Source: Nymphaea colorata
Taxonomy: Eukaryota; Streptophyta; Magnoliopsida; Nymphaeales; Nymphaeaceae
Direction: 5' to 3'
Assembly (NCBI RefSeq): GCF_008831285.2
Contig: NC_045140.1
Coordinates: 14,175,696-14,239,695 of the forward strand
Length of the DNA stretch: 64,000 nt
Position numbers and translations under genes: made by a program. Within the stretch, counting starts at the first letter, position 1. Every line of letters begins with the position of its first letter. This document shows, piece after piece, positions 38,247 through 49,315 of this stretch. The notes beneath the pieces are model-generated. The model saw nothing but the letters and a program-made list of their open reading frames with translations. It was not told the DNA's origin and did no database searches.

Positions 38247-38675
38247 ACAAAAAAAATCTTGACATCAAATAATATATCATCAAGAGGAAGGAATTCTACT
38301 CTAAAGAAGAGGATGAATGAAAAACAACATAGGTTGGTTCGGTAGAAAATTGAACTTCACCAACTCTCCTAGTGACTTCTATACAAAAGGTTGGTTGTCG
38401 ATATAGATTAATAAACTCATTTAATCTGAAAATTATTGGATGACAAAAAAAAAAGAAATTAACAATCAATTAAACAATTAAATTTAAAAGTCAAATGCAA
38501 ACAATCTATCTACTCTATCCCCACCTATCTAATTGATCCTTCCTTGCATTTTAAGCTCAATAATTCAATAATAGCAAAAAAATGGCCATTTAATACAAGG
38601 AGAATAGAAACACACCCATAAAATGGAGTGAACCTTTAATTACTGAGTTGAATCCTATTTTTTACTAACTTCAAG
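38247..38675. repeat. 430-bp unit, copy 1
   Basis: Begins ACAAAAAAAATCTTGACATC and recurs at 39,476-39,876 with few differences. No coding content. Confidence 0.85.
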
Positions 38676-39057
38676 ACATAAAATCACAGCTAAAAAAAAA
38701 TCAAAACAATTGAGCAAGCAAAATTACAAACCTTTACGCCAGTGCCGTGTGAGGTTAATGAGAAAGATTCAAAAATCCAAAAAAAGTTCATGAATGCTAA
38801 ATAATGTGGCAATTCCAACCTAAGTGGCTCAACTGAAAACTAGTTTCCATTTAATACATATCAAAGAACACATTCTTTAACAATAGATTTCCAAAATTGC
38901 ATAGTAGTTCTAAAGATATAATTGAGACAATGACAATAACATGATTTTTGAGATGCTTACATTGCATTACTTTGTTCCTTGAAATTATCATCTGAGGTTT
39001 CCCACACTAGCCGACCCAACTACTCCCCTCCGTTCCATATCCAAAACTGCTTCAACA
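38676..39057 (-). pseudogene. PPR-bearing block, truncated copy
   Basis: Matches 32,709-33,090 and ends within the PPR exon at CAAAACTGCTTCAACAGCT, where a piece of block E begins. It keeps an unoccupied version of the copia insertion site (AATGC at 38,793-38,797). Confidence 0.8.
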
Positions 39058-39475
39058 GCTTATTTTCTCTTCTTTCTTTCTCTTGCATTCAGCTTTTGTC
39101 TTTCGATTTTGTTTTTCTTTGATTTTTTTTTTTAGGCCGACTACACAAGCCCCGAGCCCATCTCTCAACTCTCATTTTGCTATCTTCCAAGATTTTACAA
39201 AGCATTTTGGCTTCTCTCTCAACATATTTTCCAGCTAAATCCTTGCAATGCTTGATTACCAGAGTTAATAGCATTTCCTAGTCTTGACTTTCTCAACTTC
39301 ACAGGACGTTTCCTTACCCAGGAACTTTTCAATTTTTCTCTTCCATTGTTCGGCGACAAAAACTTAAAATTTTATTCTTCTACTCAAGGAGGTACTAAGA
39401 ATAAAGCAAAGCCACATCATGGTGTGAGAAGACACTTTTAAATTGTTTTCAAGCAAAACTGAAAATTATCACTTT
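39058..39475 (+). repeat. Block E, partial copy 3 with internal deletions
   Basis: Joins the T-rich start of block E's distal half directly to the CAAGCCCCGAGCCCATCTCT region, omitting the 200 bases between them that are present at 37,690-37,900. Confidence 0.8.
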
Positions 39476-39876
39476 CACAAAAAAAATCTTGACATCAAAT
39501 AATATATCATCAAGAGGAAGGAATTCTACTCTAAAGAAGAGGGTGAGTGCAAAACAACATAGGTTGGTTCGGTAGAAAATTGAACTTCACCAACTCTCCT
39601 AGGGACTTCTATACAAAAGGTTGGTTGTCGATATAGATTAGTAAACTCATTTAATCTGAAAATTATTGGATGACAAAATAAAAAAGAAATTAACAATCAA
39701 TTAAACAATTAAATTTAAAAGTCAAATGCAAACAATCGTATCTACTCTATCCCCACCTATCTGATTGATCCTTCCTTGCATTTTAAGCTCAATAATTCAA
39801 TAATAGCAAAAATATGGCCATTTAATACAAGGAGAATAGAAACACACCCATAAAATGGAGTGAACCTTTACTTACA
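39476..39876. repeat. 430-bp unit, copy 2
   Basis: Second copy of 38,247-38,675, slightly shorter at the right end. Confidence 0.85.
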
Positions 39877-39994
39877 AGACATAAAATCACACTTAAAAAA
39901 AATCAAAACAATTGAGCAAGCAAAATTACAAACCTTTACGCCAGTGCCATGTGAGGTTAATGAGAAAGATTCAAAAATCCAAAAAAAGTTTATG

Positions 39995-39999
39995 AATGC
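39995..39999. repeat. Target-site duplication, left (AATGC)
   Basis: AATGC occurs here and at 45,246-45,250. Paralogous uninterrupted sites reading GAATGCTAAATAATGTGG lie at about 32,833 and 38,792, which fixes the element boundaries. Confidence 0.95.
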
Positions 40000-40281
40000 T
40001 GTCAAAATAGATGTAATGGGGAACCGGGTCCATTTCTGGACCCGGTCCCATGGGGCACGGGTACCGAGGCCGGCTCGGTACCCTAGGTGGCATTCTTCTC
40101 TCCCTCCTATATAATCTTCACTTAAGTGTAATTGTGTGATTAAGTGAATATAATTTTCTCTCTCATAGGGCTGCGGTGTGCACCTAGGTCAGAGCGTCCT
40201 GTGGTTTTTCCTCTTTCTGAGGTTTTTCCACGTATATCGTGTGTTCCTCTCTTCTTCTTTCATGTGTTGCATGTTTCTACA
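40000..40281 (+). repeat. 5' LTR
   Basis: Starts TG and ends CA. It contains a TATATAA box at 40,108-40,114 and two perfect hairpins near its left end: 10-base arms at 40,023-40,032/40,037-40,046 and at 40,059-40,068/40,074-40,083. Confidence 0.96.
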
Positions 40282-40293
40282 TGGTATCAGAGC
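40282..40293 (+). promoter_or_regulatory. Primer-binding site, initiator Met-tRNA type
   Basis: TGGTATCAGAGC directly abuts the 5' LTR; it is complementary to the 3' end of plant initiator methionine tRNA, the usual copia primer. Confidence 0.95.
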
Positions 40294-40666
40294 CGTGAGA
40301 TCGTTCGGCTTTGTCTCGTATTTTCGTAGTCGCCCTTGCACCGCTGCCGCCTGCGCCGTTAGGGTTTCCCGCACCGCCGTCATTGGGATCTTCTGCGCCG
40401 CCGCCGTCAGACGATCCAGCGCCGCCGCCTGTTGCCGCTTGTGACTTCCGCTGCCGTGGGTGTCTCCTTTTCCGCCGTCGGACGATCCAGCGCCATCCCA
40501 TCTTTCCGCTGCCGTGGGTGTCCAGCGCCGTCACGCCTCTGCGTCGCCGCCGTCGGGCGATCCAGCGCCGTCGCCGACACCTAAGGTTCCGTGTGGTGCT
40601 GGTGTTTCAGCCGCCGCCGTGCTGTCTTGTTGCTGCCTGGTGTTGTGTCTGACTTGACTGCTTGTG
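40294..40666 (+). other. Untranslated leader with GC-rich direct repeats
   Basis: Much GC-richer than the surroundings. Three imperfect direct repeats of about 70 bases are marked by CGATCCAGCGCC at about 40,412, 40,483 and 40,557 and by GCTGCCGTGGGTGTC at about 40,450 and 40,508. Confidence 0.75.
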
Positions 40667-43600
40667 ATGGCGGAAGAGATTGCACCTAAAAGTGATATGG
40701 CCTTTGACGCGGGCAGCGCTCCCAAGAGCGAGATCTTGCCGGTTCAGGTCACGCCCATTCGTCTGACTAAAGACAATTATCTCTCTTGGTCTATTGCTCT
40801 CGAGATTGGGATAACGAGCCATGGTCATCTTTCCTATATCACAGGCGACAAACCGGCGCCCAGCAAAACTGATCCTCAATGGGTGACGTGGGTGTTGGAA
40901 GACAGTCAGGTTAAGGTGTGGATCATCAGCTCTGTGTCCGCTGATATTCAGCCTCTTATTCTGCGGAAGCCGACTTCGTTTGATATGTGGACTGTGCTTG
41001 CAAGGATGTATGGTCGCAAGAAAAGGGTTCTGCATACGTATCAGATTAAATGCAGTATTTATTCTCTGAAACAGGGTGACCTGTCTGTTGCCTCCTTCTA
41101 TGCAGCCCTGAAAACTAAGTGGGAGGAACTTGATTATCATGTGAATGATAACTGGGACTGTGGTTCTGATCATGCTCGGTACTGGGAAAAGGAATGGATG
41201 GACCGGACGTTCCTCTTCCTTGGAGGCTTGCGTGATGAGTTTGAATCCATTCGGAGTCAAATTCTCAACTGTGATGAGATTCCTGGAATAGAAGATGTTT
41301 ATGCCAGAGTGGAATCCGAGGAACAAAGGCGTCAAGTGATGCAAATTGACCCCAGTCATGGGACTGGTCCCTCGGCCTTTGTTAGCTGTTCTTCTGTGTC
41401 TGGACCGCGCCCTGTTAGGTGATGTACACATTGTCACAAATCAGGACATTCTGTTGACTTCTGTTGGGATCTTCACCCTGAGAAGAGACTTGTTCGTGGT
41501 CGCCCTCCGTCTAGTCGGCGAGGTTCTCTTGTGCAGGACTCAACTCAGAGTGGTTCTTCAAGTGGTGAAAAATCGAGGCTTTCCCCTGATCAAATCAAGG
41601 AACTACAAGCTTACATCAGTCGCCTTTCTACTACGTCAGAGGACACATCTACGTCTGATGGAGCTAAATTAGCTCAGGCTCTTGTTGCTACTAGTGATCA
41701 AGGTAATTCCTCTCCCAGTGATTGGATTGTTGATAGTGGGGCTACTCATCATATGACCGGGGACCCTAAGATGTTTCAAGAATACAAGTTGACTTCTGGG
41801 CAGCAGCGTGTTTCTATGGCTAATGGTTCTTCTATTTCTGTGGCTGGAAAAGGGAGTTTAACATTACTGAACAAATATTGTCTTCATAATGCCCTGCATG
41901 TTCCTAATATTCTCGTGAATTTGTTATCTGTCAGCAATATTACCAAAGAGCTAAACTGTAATATAATATTCTCTGCTGATCGTTGTTTACTGCAGGACTT
42001 GGGGACGGGGCAGAAGATTGGGATTGGTTCGGCTATTGATGGTCTCTACAGAATGCCAGTACAGGTTGCCTCTGCTTTGATTTCAACCACCAGTGGGCAG
42101 TTATCTGACGTGGAGGACAGATCCACTATTATGCGCTGGCACGAGAGACTTGGTCATCTTCCTTTTCAGTTGATTAAACAATTGTTTCCTAAGATGTTTC
42201 GGTCTGTTTCTTTGGACACCTTCGCCTGTGAAGTGTGTCAGTTGTCTAAGCATGTTAGGGCCTCGTACCCTATTTCGTTCAATAAAACCAGCCGTCCTTT
42301 TGCTTTGGTTCACTCTGATGTTTGGGGTCCTTCGGGAGTGCCCACCGGTCGTGGTTTTCATTATTTCATGACTCTTATCGATGACTACTCTCGGTGTACG
42401 TTCGTGTACTTGTTGAAAGAACGTAGTGAGGTTCCCGGCATTGTCAAAAACTTCGTTGCATTTGTTGAAACTCAATTCCAAACCCATGTTCAGACCCTTC
42501 GTACTGACAATGCTCGAGAGTATGTCTCCCTATCCCTTGATGACTTCTTGCGAAGCAATGGTATTATACATGAAACATCCTGTAGCTACACACCTCCTCA
42601 GAATGGCGTGGCTGAAAGGAAGAACCGTCATTTGTTAAATGTCACCCGGGCCATTATGTTTCAACGTCAGGTCCCTAAGCGGTACTGGGGTGATGCACTT
42701 CTCACTAGTGCTCATCTCATTAACCGTATGCCTACTCGTGTGTTGAATGGTCATTCCCCTTATTCTGTTTTGTGGCCTAATCAGAGTCCCTGGCCTTTGA
42801 CCCCTCGGGTGTTTGGGTGTATTTGCTTTGTCCATGATCATAGTCCCACTCTCAAGAAACTTGATCCTCGGTCCATCAAAGCGGTCTTTTTGGGGTATTC
42901 CTCCACTCAGAAAGGATACAAGTGTGTTGACCCTAGCACTTCCAGAGTCTATGTCTCCAGGGATGTTACCTTTCATGAACATGAGGCATACTTTCCTGCG
43001 AATCCTCTTCAGGGGGAGTGTTTAGGTGAGAGAGTGGACGAGTATTCTTCGCATCAGTTGATTCAGTTCACAGATTTCTTGGATTACACGGCTAGTTCTT
43101 CGAGTGTGAGTGTGGTTGACACAGTCAGTGAGGACAGAGACAGTCAGATGGAAGGGGGCCCTGTGGAAGAACAGTCCCGTGATCATTTGTTTGGTCAGGT
43201 ATACAACAGGAAGAAGAATGATGTGATGGAGGTTGTTGATGTTACCAATCCCGATCTTGTGAGCTCCCCGGATGATCCAAGTCCAATCAATGAAGATCTT
43301 CCCATAGCCCTACGCAAAGGCACCAGGTCATGTACTTCTCATCCTATTCAGAGATTTGTCTCGTATGCTAAACTCAGTAAAGACTACAAATGCTTTATTA
43401 CCTCTTTATCTATGGCTGTTATTCCCAGGTCAGTGGAGGATGCCAGGGAGGATCCCAAATGGCTACAGGCCATGACAGAGGAGATGGACGCCCTGACAAA
43501 GAACAATACGTGGGAGGTTGTTGATATTCCTAATGGAACTCACTTAGTTGGTTCCAAGTGAGTGTTTACTGTGAAGTACAAACCTGATGGCACTGTAGAA

Positions 43601-44968
43601 CGCTATAAAGCTCGTCTTGTTGCAAAGGGGTTTAGCCAGAAATATGGGATTGACTATCTTCAGACGTTCGCTCCCGTTGCTAAACTGAAGACAGTAAGGG
43701 TCATCTTAGCTCTGGCAGTACAAAAGAAGTGGAGCATGGACCAACTTGATGTCAAGAACGCCTTCTTGAATGGTCACCTTGAGGAAGAAGTCTATATGAG
43801 CATGCCGCCTGGATATGCGCAGAAAGGAAAGTGTTGTTATCTCAAGAAAGCATTGTATGGCCTCAAGCAGTCCCCTAGAGCGTGGTTTGAAAGACTAAGG
43901 GTTGTGATGAAGACTAATGGATATAAACAGGGAAATGGTGATCACACCCTCTTCATCAAGCAGAGAAATGGTCTGGTGAGCCTCCTACTAGTATATGTTG
44001 ATGATATGATTGTCACAAGTGATGACGAAGAAGAAAAAAGGAAGATGAAAGAAACGTTAGCTGCTGAATTTGACCTCAAAGATTTGGGTAAACTGAGGTA
44101 TTTTTTGGGAATTGAGATTGCTATATCTGAGACTGGTCTTGTTATGAGCCAAAGGAAATACACTTTGGACCTTCTAAAAGAGACAGGTAAACTGGGATGC
44201 AGGCCCTTTCTTACTCCAATGGAGTCTGGCACAAGGATAAGTATCAAAACTGGGACGATCTTGGATGAGGAAGGAAAAGGGAGGTATCAGCGGCTGGTTG
44301 GTAAACTCATTTATCTCACCCTTACTCGCCCGGATATTACGTATGCTGTGGGTGTGTTAAGTCAGTTTATGCATGCCCCTACTGATTGTCATTGGAAAAG
44401 TGCTGAAAGAGTATTGGGATACTTAAAGAATGACCCAGGGAAAGGACTGCTCTATACTCGACAAAGTCAACTCAGTATTGAAGGATACTCTGACGCCGAC
44501 TGGGCAGGTTGCACAGATACTAGAAGGTCTACCACAGGATACTGCATCTTTCTTGGAGGTAACATGGTGGTATGGAGAAGTAAAAGACAAGAAGTTTGTT
44601 CCAGGTCCAGTGCTGAGGCTGAATACAGGGCAGTTGCCATGGGGGTTACAGAAATGTTATGGCTCAAAATTCTGTTAGCAGATATTGGGGTGAAAATAGA
44701 AGAGAAGATGAGGATGTATTGTGACAACAAGTCGGCTATTAACTTGGCAAACAATCCAGTCTTGCACGACAGAACCAAACATGTGGAGATCGATCGCCAT
44801 TTCATACGAGAACGCATAGATTCTAAGGAGTTGATCCTGCTCTACATGAAGTCTGAAGATCAAGTTGCTGATGTTTTAACTAAGTCTTTATGTACATCTC
44901 AATTTGAGAAAAATGTTAGCAAGCTTGGCATGTTTGACATGTATGCCAAGCTTGAGGGGGAGTATTAA
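40667..44968 (+). pseudogene. gag-pol: gag-pol polyprotein, one frame with two stop codons
   Basis: One reading frame runs from ATG at 40,667 to TAA at 44,966-44,968 (about 1,433 codons), interrupted by TGA at 41,420-41,422 and TGA at 43,559-43,561; no frameshift was found. The first stop lies directly before the Gag zinc knuckle (CX2CX4HX4C, 41,423-41,464); the second lies at the start of the reverse transcriptase. Protease DSGAT at 41,732-41,746. Integrase HHCC-type finger about 42,131-42,241, then the catalytic triad D 42,317, D 42,506, E 42,614 with 35 residues between the last two. Reverse transcriptase YVDD at 43,994-44,005. RNase H YSDADWAG with its Asp at 44,492, ending DVLTKSL. All catalytic residues are present. 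As it stands only truncated products could be made, so it needs helper proteins to move. Confidence 0.95.
44952..44962 (+). promoter_or_regulatory. Polypurine tract
   Basis: TTGAGGGGGAG immediately precedes the 3' LTR and overlaps the last gag-pol codons; it is the expected plus-strand priming site. Confidence 0.9.
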
Positions 44969-45245
44969 AATAGATGTAATGGGGAACCGGGTCCATTTCT
45001 GGACCCGGTCCCATGGGGCACGGGTACCGAGGCCGGCTTGGTACCCTAGGCGGCATTCTTCTCTCCCTCCTATATAATCTTCACTTAAGTGTAATTGTGT
45101 GATTAAGTGAATATAATTTTCTCTCTCCTAGGGTTGCGGTGTGCACCTAGGTCAGAGCTTCCCGTGGTTTTTTCCTCTTTCTGAGGTTTTTCCACGTATA
45201 TCGTGTGTTCCTCTCTTCTTCTTTCATGTGTTGCATGTTTCTACA
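44963..45245 (+). repeat. 3' LTR
   Basis: Matches the 5' LTR except for 8 substitutions (6 transitions) and one extra T. Its first four bases are TATT instead of TGTC, so the conserved TG terminus is lost and the gag-pol TAA lies inside the LTR. The second hairpin has one mismatch here. Confidence 0.95.
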
Positions 45246-46269
45246 AATGCTAAATAATGTGGCAATTCCAACCTAAGTGGCTCAACTGAAAACTGGTTTC
45301 CATTTAATACATATCAAAGAACACATTCTTTAACAATAGATTTCCAAAATTGCGTAGTAGTTCTAAAGATAAAATTGAGACAATGACAATAACATGATTT
45401 TTGAGATGCTTACATTGCAATACTTTGTTCCTTGAAATCATCATCTGAGGTTTCCCACACTAGCCGACCCAACTACTCCCCTCCGTTCCATATCCAAAAC
45501 TGCTTCAACAGCATCATCTATCTTACCTTCTCTCCAATAGGCAGTCACAAGAACTGAGAAGTTAAAGGAAGAACACATACTTTAGCCTTAAGTAATATCT
45601 ATGAAATGCATAGATGACGTCACCTTTATATGTGTGAGAATTTGGAGCAAGTCCTCTTTTTCTCATTTTTCCAAAAAACTTGTGAACAAGCTCATATTTT
45701 CTTGCTTTTAACATCACCTTCGAAAGGAGGAATTTTATAAATAGCATGTAAAGTGAATCTCAGTGCAGAAGCAAATCACTAATAAGAAGCACGAAGCAAA
45801 AATACATCTCATGAAGTACATATGCATCACAACCATATTGCTCTCATCTTCATGAAACCAGCAAAGTGATATCTGTATGTTTTCTAGACTGATTTGTTGG
45901 GTAGAAGAGGAACTTCATATGCTCTCCTATAGAAGTAGGGAAGATCAAACTATCGAATTCAAAAATTAAATACAAATCATCTATTCCACTCTGTCCCCAC
46001 CAGTCTAATCACTCCTTCCTCGCACCTTTTGCAAAATAAATCAAGAATTCAAGCAAAAAAAATAAAACAGTTTATAAGAACATAAACACGTCCTAAAAAC
46101 GAAGAAGTGAACCTATATTTACTAAGTTTACCGACTATAAGATACAAAATTTCACTCAAAAAAAAAAAAAACAAAGCAAACCTTTCCACCAATGTCATGT
46201 GAGGTTAATGACTAAAGATCCAAAATTCTAAAAAAAATGAAGACAGGTGAAAATTCTATGGACAACAAA
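45246..46269 (-). pseudogene. PPR-bearing block, copy split by the copia element (right part)
   Basis: Continues the block interrupted at 39,999 and matches 32,834-33,879. The PPR pieces are at about 45,722-45,624 and 45,553-45,449 (minus strand), with the same peptide words as copy 1 (KYELVHKFFGKMRKRGLAPN). At 46,269 the sequence leaves the match: copy 1 continues into the isolated BSL exon, this copy into unique DNA. Confidence 0.8.
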
Positions 46270-46715
46270 AGGGTTCGCAACACCAAAAGTCGACCACCGA
46301 ATCCAGAAAAACAACAAAACCCTAAATCTTCACCATTCATGTTCAAACACTGACCTTTCGACAAAAACCTTGCAGATCTGCTAAAAGAGGAACAATCGAG
46401 AGAGGAAGAGACAGAGGGCTTCTACTTTAGCAAGGGCGAGAGAGACGAGGAGGGGAGCAGGAGAGTGAGAGGGCGAGAGAGACAACGAGGGGGAAGGATA
46501 CTCGAAGGGCGAGAGAGACGACGAGGGGAGAAGGAGACTCTGAGGGCATGAGAGACGATGAGGGGAGAAGGAGACTCAGAGTGTGAGAAAGAAGACGAGC
46601 AGCAGGCAGGAGGAGGCGACCAAGGGAGGCAGCTGCGGGGCCTGCGGCAGGAGGAAGAGGGACGCGATGCGTGGGTGCCCTAACGGGCAGAAAAAGAAAA
46701 CCTGGAATTTTATTG
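46270..46715. repeat. Unique segment with a GA-rich minisatellite
   Basis: Four imperfect units of 36-37 bases, each starting with a form of GGGCGAGAGAGACG, lie at 46,434, 46,471, 46,507 and 46,543. A GC-rich stretch follows to about 46,690. A 97-codon open frame antisense to it is a by-product of the repeat. The left part (AAACCCTAAATC) looks like leader DNA of some gene, but I cannot identify one. Confidence 0.75.
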
Positions 46716-46931
46716 AACATACCTCACATTAAGAAATTATCAGAACAGATGCCCATAATCTAGAATGTAAACAAAGTGGAAAAGAGCACCAAGTTCTTGT
46801 TCGCCATAGGTATACAAATCATACAACTGCAAGGCACGTAAAAGTTGACTGTCTTGCTTAATTACTTCAGTGAAAATCTGGACACTCTTGTACTAGTGCC
46901 TTAACCTGAACAAGCTTTTTGTATTCTATAC

Positions 46932-47653
46932 CTTTTCAGTCGAATGGAGTGGACCACTAATAATTGTTGCCTCATCATGTGTCAGTTCCCCACCTTTACC
47001 AACCTGTGGGATTGCAACAAACAGAGAAGTAATAGATAGATTAACCAATGCAGACGTGGAGAAAAATATCACTGTTTACACCACAGGAGGTTTAGCAGAG
47101 AAAGAGTTCTTAAATAAAGAAAGAATACCTCTTTGCTATGGATAGAAATGAGAGCTTTCAGTTGTGCATGCCACTTGAAAAGTGCAGACTCATTCTGTCC
47201 AAGCAGAAAGTCCAGGATGTACAAAAACAGAGAATCACTATGCAAACTAGAGAATATGTTGTAGCATGCAGCTGCAGGCCTCCCGAAGTATTTCTCATCT
47301 TGACAAACCCAGATATCGTTTCCATGTGGCTTTCCTTTGTAAAGTTAAAACTTTCTTAAGAAGCACCGAAGTTCAAAATAATCACAAAACATGTCCATGA
47401 TTGTTTAAGAATGCTTTTCAAAATAACAAACGTAAGGATAGGCTTTCCTTCACCAAGAAAAATACTGTATGTTCAGGAAATCAAAACTGAATTTATCTTT
47501 TACAGAACAAAACGATTTTTCTTTCTGCATGGGGTCACCTTCCCGATTGGATAAGCTATTGGATAGCAAATTATCATCAGAATATGGACAAGCCCTACCA
47601 AAATTGGCACCCACAGCAAGTCCATATCTTGAACAGATGGCCTCTGGAATGAT
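46932..47653 (-). pseudogene. DUF21/CNNM-like fragment, copy 2
   Basis: Same three exons as copy 1: A 47,653-47,539, B 47,218-47,129, C 47,003-46,932. Exon A has the full IAYPIGK ending but carries the same extra-base frameshift (about 47,598). Exon B's acceptor, TAG in copies 1 and 4, reads TAC here at 47,219, so normal splicing is lost. Exon B reads LFKWHAQLK, two replacements relative to copy 1. Confidence 0.85.
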
Positions 47654-47780
47654 CTGCAAAAGTTTAATGTTGAAATCAGAAATTCACTCATCAACTAAGA
47701 GTAGCCTCTACTAATAGTAACATAGGAAGAATCTAAGAACTTAAAACCGCTTTTTAATAAGAAAGCAACCAATGACTTAC

Positions 47781-48274
47781 ATGCATGGAGGTGGGCCTTC
47801 TCCTTGTGGCTCTAGTTTCCTCCCTTTCCTAGGGCATGGCAGCTGTATCTAAAGCCCAGACATTAGCCAAAGGACGCTCTCACACTTTCCTAATGAATTT
47901 AAAAAAACAAAATCAGCAAAAGAATTAGCATCGACTCTGTAAACATTTCCAGCATATTTCAGAAAGCAACACCAAAAATATTTAACATGTACAAAGAAAA
48001 TTATAAGAAGAGATACCATCATTTCCACCAATAGCCAACAGGAACCTCTGTCCAACTAGAGCCATCACATGGCCATATAGAGGACCTGGGCCAGCACCTT
48101 GTACAACCACCCTAGAACACAAGTACAACCATTTTCATGAGCAAAGGCCTACATCCCAATGAGAATATATGCAGAAAATAAGGAATAACTTAAATTCAAC
48201 GATCAGCTGTGCCATCTAGGTCTTTGCTTTGTCAGGTCAAGAACATGTAGATCCTCCGCAGACAAGCCAGTTGG
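47781..48274 (-). pseudogene. BSL Kelch fragment, copy 2
   Basis: K3 (47,889-47,781) has the TAG and the extra base also seen in copy 1. K2 (48,111-48,017) is intact as a 95-base exon. K1 (48,274-48,207) has lost its donor: the base pair after the exon is CT where copies 1 and 3 have GT. Confidence 0.88.
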
Positions 48275-49315
48275 AAAAGAGATAAAATAATAAATAAATA
48301 AATAAATAACTAGGTAAGGTGAAAAACAGCGAACACCACAACTAAGAAAGAGGCCAAAACGAGGAGTTCTGCTTTCCTCAATCAACAATGGGACAAAATG
48401 AAAAATCTAACGAAAATTAATAGAACAAAATGCTATTAACTAAGAATAAGAAAAGATTTGTCCGAAGAAGAGAAGAAGGATGACATTTTTAAAAGGCACG
48501 AGTCTTACAATTCCAAGTAACTAAATAGCATGTACCACAGTTCTCTGGTCATAAAAAGGACAGTCCTTAAGGTTCAAAAAACACTCACATATTAGGCAAC
48601 AAGAACAAAACTTTTCTAGCACTCCGGAGACAAACCTTGGCATATTTTTAAAATGTAGGCTTCCATGTTACCAAACACTAACCGAGTTGGATAATGAACA
48701 AAATAGCATCGCACATTTTTAGAATGTAGGCTTCCATGTCAAACACATGATTGTATCGAGATGCGAAGTTCTTGTCAAAGATATTCAGTCAACCAACCTA
48801 CAAACTTAAGCAATGTACGATATGCAATTCAAAGACTCTATCAGAATGTGACACACGAACCCATGAACTTGATGAGATTATATTTACCAAAAGAATCAAG
48901 TTCTGTCGGGCTGACATTTTCAGGCGTATTTCGCCCGCATGACGCCGAGGGATAGTCGGTCTGCGACACAAGTGAATGCATTGAAAAATGAAAACCAAGC
49001 AACTAAAACAACAAAACACCTAAACAACCTAGTTGGAAACTATTAAAGCAGAAAATAAGCAAGATTGAACTACTATAAAATCAAACCAGCAATTGCCCAA
49101 CTCAACAAACTAAACAATCAAACTAAATCAAAATAAGATCCTACTGAAAACAAATCAAGGCAATGACCTTAACCTATCCTGGACATGTGCAATAGCTAAC
49201 TAAAGGATCTATTCAACTAACCTGACACTAACGTGACACAAGAAGAAAGAACCCGACTACTAACCTGGGTCTAAAACCATGAAGGACCCAAGGACATAAA
49301 ACCCAAAACTCATGC
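48275..49315. repeat. Non-coding part of duplicon, copy 2
   Basis: Matches 35,841-36,897 with small deletions, including near 48,740-48,760. Confidence 0.8.

Larger units (their letters stand above)
40000..45245 (+). mobile_element. Ty1/copia LTR retrotransposon, complete but with two nonsense codons
   Basis: A 5,246-bp element with a 282-bp 5' LTR, a tRNA-Met primer-binding site, one gag-pol frame, a polypurine tract and a 283-bp 3' LTR, flanked by a 5-bp AATGC duplication. Domain order protease, integrase, reverse transcriptase, RNase H defines the copia superfamily. LTRs differ by 8 substitutions and one 1-base indel by my count, so the insertion is not fresh. It lies inside a PPR-bearing duplicate, and both flanks match uninterrupted paralogues in this window, so it inserted after those duplications. 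Copia lineage was not assigned. Confidence 0.97.

Noticed and set aside
40607-41437. A 276-codon frame antisense to copia gag
   Set aside because: It mirrors the gag frame on the other strand, has no domain, and is explained by the codon composition of gag.
42101-42982. Antisense frames over the copia integrase
   Set aside because: They are shadows of the conserved integrase coding frame.
46427-46720. Ser/Leu/Pro-rich 97-codon minus-strand frame
   Set aside because: It is the translation of a GA-rich minisatellite and GC-rich tail.
47469-47714. Plus-strand frames of about 80 codons repeated at 35.1, 47.5, 50.2 and 52.0 kb
   Set aside because: Their repetition reflects duplication; they are antisense to DUF21 exon A, which has family homology and splice sites on the minus strand.
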